Below are positions 61,871-64,000 of a stretch of 64,000 bases of DNA, one piece after another. The DNA lies in contig JAFDXR010000001.1 of the NCBI GenBank assembly GCA_018267825.1, positions 110,286 through 174,285 of the forward strand. The letters run 5' to 3'. The DNA comes from Bacteroidota bacterium. GTDB lineage: Bacteria; Bacteroidota; Bacteroidia; B-17B0; Aurantibacillaceae. The notes below the pieces were generated by a model. That model did not search any database and was not told the origin of the DNA. It saw nothing but the letters and a program-made list of their open reading frames with translations. A program made the translations under genes and the position numbers. The stretch's first letter is position 1. Each line of letters begins with the position of its first letter.

Positions 61871-64000
61871 TTAAGCACTTAATAGAGCTATACATTTATC
61901 TATTTCACGCACCAACTCATTTATTTGTTTCTTCATGGCCGTTTTCTCGGAAGAAACAGGACCACCTGAACTTTTTGCCAAGATAACATTTTTTCTGTGC
62001 ATATCCAATTCAGTTACATCAATATTCTGAGAATCAATTTGTTGTGATAAACCAGAAACGGTATCATTCATTTTCAGCAATTGTGTAGCCATCTCTTCTT
62101 TTTCGTTGAGCAACTGCAGTTTCTCATCATTCAGAACATCTAACTGCTTGAATAAGCGATCGATAAAGGCTTCCTGTTCATCTACTTTCGATGCCGATTT
62201 CAAGCCTTCAATCTGAGAAAGATTAGAGCTGATTTCCTGATTCAGGCTTTCTACTTTAACATTCAGACCATCGATCTCTGATCTGTAAGTACCAATACTT
62301 TGCTCCAGTTCGTTTTTCACTGACAAAAGTTTGTCATACTCCTGTTGTTGTTCCAGTGCCAGCTCATTGGCACTGTTGGCTGATTTCAGCTCGCCGCGAA
62401 GTGTTTCCATTTCAGCTTTTAACAGGCTTAACTCCGTTTGCAGGGCTGTATTGTCGGCCGATAAGGATGTGATTTCGTAATTTTTGGTATTCAATGTTTC
62501 TTTCAGGGCCTCTACTCTGCTCTCAACCCCTGAATTCGCTTCGGCCAATTCTGCTTTCAATAATTGAAGTTCTGCTTCAGCAGCTTCCAGTTTATCAGAG
62601 GTCACATCAATTTCGCTGATCAGGTTTGTATTTTCTGCCAGTAATTTCTGGAACTCAATGTCCTTACTTTGAATCTGCTGAGAATGACTCATCTCCAGTT
62701 CATTCCGGAAAGCATCAAAGGCCTCTTCTTTTTCAGTGAGTGTATTGCTGAGCGACTGCAGCTTTGTATTCAATTCGCTATACGATACTTGAAGGTTATT
62801 AAGCTCCTGCGATTTACTTTCCAGTTCCGTGCTTAAAACAGAAACGGTCGATTCTTTTTCTGATAACTTGCCGGAAAGTTCGCTAATGCTGGCATTGAGA
62901 CCGGAAACGATTTCGCTTTCCGAAGCCTGGCTGGCCAGTTTATAGGCATCGAACTCCGATAATAATGTATTATACACTTCGTTCTGACGATTGATCTCCT
63001 GGTTTTTAATTTCAATTTCGCGGCTCAGGTTTTCAATTTGTGTATTTTGAGCATCGATATGAAATACCATTTCACGGATTTTCTCCTTGAAGTGCTCATT
63101 CTCCAGAACAAAGCGGTTGGCTTCTTCAGCCAGCCTGGTGTTTTGTGAATTGGAATGAATAAGTGTATTTGACAGTTGCTCTTCGTAGTATGTTTTAAGC
63201 TCCGCTTCTTTTTGTGCGAAAGAAGACGTGATCTCTGCGACACGTGACTCCAGGGTCTGCGTAAATGTTGCTTCCTGTTGTTGCAGGCTGTTTGATAAAA
63301 ATTCAATACGTTTCTCAAACGATGCCGTCAGTTCCTGTTTCTCGGCAGCGAATGTTTCATTTAACGAGCGGATGGCCGACTCATGTGTAGTGGCCACCTG
63401 TTCCTTTTCTGCATGATATAAGGTCTCTAATAAAGAGATCTTATTCTCATAGTCTTTCTTCAGTTTTTCCATTTCACCGGAACTCGAAGATGATAAAGCT
63501 GAGATCGACTGTTCCGATTCCTGTTTAAGCGCATGGATTTGCTCTGTATAACCGGCAGACATATCTGCAATGCGGTTTTCGTAAGCCGACCTGACTTCGC
63601 TTAACTGCGACTCAAACGATGCGTTTAACTGGCTGATCTTTCCTTCATATTCACTTCGGATGCCGTTTTGCTGATACGATGTATTTGTTTTCAGTTCGGC
63701 AATCTGGTTTTCATACGTGTTTTTCAGGGATTCGATTTCAGCTGCTGAAGCGGCATTCATTTCCGAAATTTTTGTTTCGTACTCTGATGAGATACCTGAA
63801 AGTTGAGTATTCAGCTCGTCAATTTTAGCTAACAGTGATACAATCTCATCCTGTTTTTCCTGCAGCTGATCTTTAATTGTTGAACGTAATTCTTTGAAAG
63901 CCGCAACTTCGCTTTTGTAATTGCTGTTGTCGCGTTCCATCACAACAAGCTTGGTATTAAGCACGTCAATGTTTACCTGCAGGCGCTTGCAATCCTCGTC
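61871..64000 (-). CDS. long coiled-coil protein, 5' end beyond the window
   Basis: At least 709 codons. The frame stays open through the right edge (codons before the GTG at 63964 read DEDCKRLQVNID), so the start is outside the window. The sequence is almost entirely heptad coiled coil. Residues about 50-250 of the visible part repeat a 28-30 residue unit with YE.(K/N/Q)I..L/M. No membrane segment or catalytic motif is visible. Its coupling to zapA suggests a cell-division or cytoskeletal role, unproven. Confidence 0.82.
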   Translation of the reverse strand, partial: DEDCKRLQVNIDVLNTKLVVMERDNSNYKSEVAAFKELRSTIKDQLQEKQDEIVSLLAKIDELNTQLSGISSEYETKISEMNAASAAEIESLKNTYENQIAELKTNTSYQQNGIRSEYEGKISQLNASFESQLSEVRSAYENRIADMSAGYTEQIHALKQESEQSISALSSSSSGEMEKLKKDYENKISLLETLYHAEKEQVATTHESAIRSLNETFAAEKQELTASFEKRIEFLSNSLQQQEATFTQTLESRVAEITSSFAQKEAELKTYYEEQLSNTLIHSNSQNTRLAEEANRFVLENEHFKEKIREMVFHIDAQNTQIENLSREIEIKNQEINRQNEVYNTLLSEFDAYKLASQASESEIVSGLNASISELSGKLSEKESTVSVLSTELESKSQELNNLQVSYSELNTKLQSLSNTLTEKEEAFDAFRNELEMSHSQQIQSKDIEFQKLLAENTNLISEIDVTSDKLEAAEAELQLLKAELAEANSGVESRVEALKETLNTKNYEITSLSADNTALQTELSLLKAEMETLRGELKSANSANELALEQQQEYDKLLSVKNELEQSIGTYRSEIDGLNVKVESLNQEISSNLSQIEGLKSASKVDEQEAFIDRLFKQLDVLNDEKLQLLNEKEEMATQLLKMNDTVSGLSQQIDSQNIDVTELDMHRKNVILAKSSGGPVSSEKTAMKKQINELVREIDKCIALLSA

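Overview
The window is a chromosomal segment of a Bacteroidota bacterium. The evidence is seven predicted secreted proteins ending in type IX secretion (T9SS) sorting domains (six type A, one gliding/CHU_C type B), promoters of the Bacteroidota form TTTG-N18/20-TAnnTTTG, many SPII lipoproteins, and a house-keeping set (mnmE, sucD, waaA, rpsF-rpsR-rplI, rlmB, spoT, lpxD, efp, accA, ispE, gapA, rny, zapA) that reads as Bacteroidia. I cannot name a genus. No rRNA, tRNA, CRISPR array, prophage or complete IS was seen.

Layout. 0-4.5 kb: mnmE, sucD, an outer-membrane-type protein, waaA. 4.5-5.7 kb: an AbiEii-type toxin with an HTH plus DUF6922-like antitoxin and a palindromic operator set inside its promoter. 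5.7-9.9 kb: a divergent polyhydroxybutyrate locus (phaJ-phaB leftward, phaE and class III phaC rightward) with its own promoters and terminators. 9.9-14.7 kb: T9SS cargo and a lipoprotein L,D-transpeptidase. 14.9-23.1 kb: a tightly overlapping run that looks like phosphate scavenging (purple-acid-phosphatase-like enzyme, glycine-rich T9SS protein, PhoD phosphatase, di-heme peroxidase, PstS lipoprotein). 23.2-27.2 kb: ribosomal proteins S6/S18/L9, then DinB-like protein, T9SS-exported PHB-depolymerase-type esterase and rlmB. 27.2-30.0 kb: a membrane pyrophosphatase fused to a YceI domain. 30.3-41 kb: a triple-repeat T9SS protein, then mntH-uspA/mntR divergent from a CzcCBA-type heavy-metal RND operon containing a DUF190 gene. 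41-46.3 kb: a leftward run spoT-fur-STAS-OmpA-MFS. 46.3-47.6 kb: a methyltransferase and a phosphodiesterase. 47.6-48.4 kb: a gene-free array of five imperfect intergenic repeats. 48.4-53.3 kb: tandem-thioredoxin, SpoIIE-type phosphatase, lpxD, efp (with Asn at the usual Lys modification site), accA. 53.5-59.7 kb: ispE, gapA, WG-repeat protein, and a secreted protein resembling glucan/PEP dikinases. 59.8-64 kb: rny, zapA and a long coiled-coil gene running off the right edge.

How the genes fit together. PhaJ and PhaB supply (R)-3-hydroxyacyl-CoA to the PhaC/PhaE synthase, and a separate secreted esterase could attack external polyester. The phosphatase/PstS run would release and capture phosphate at the cell surface. 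MntR with MntH imports Mn/Fe, while the facing RND operon exports divalent metals. The points most worth a second look are the pyrophosphatase-YceI fusion, the secreted dikinase-like protein, the HTH-DUF6922 antitoxin, the phosphate run, the PHA locus architecture, the Asn-type EF-P and the repeat array.
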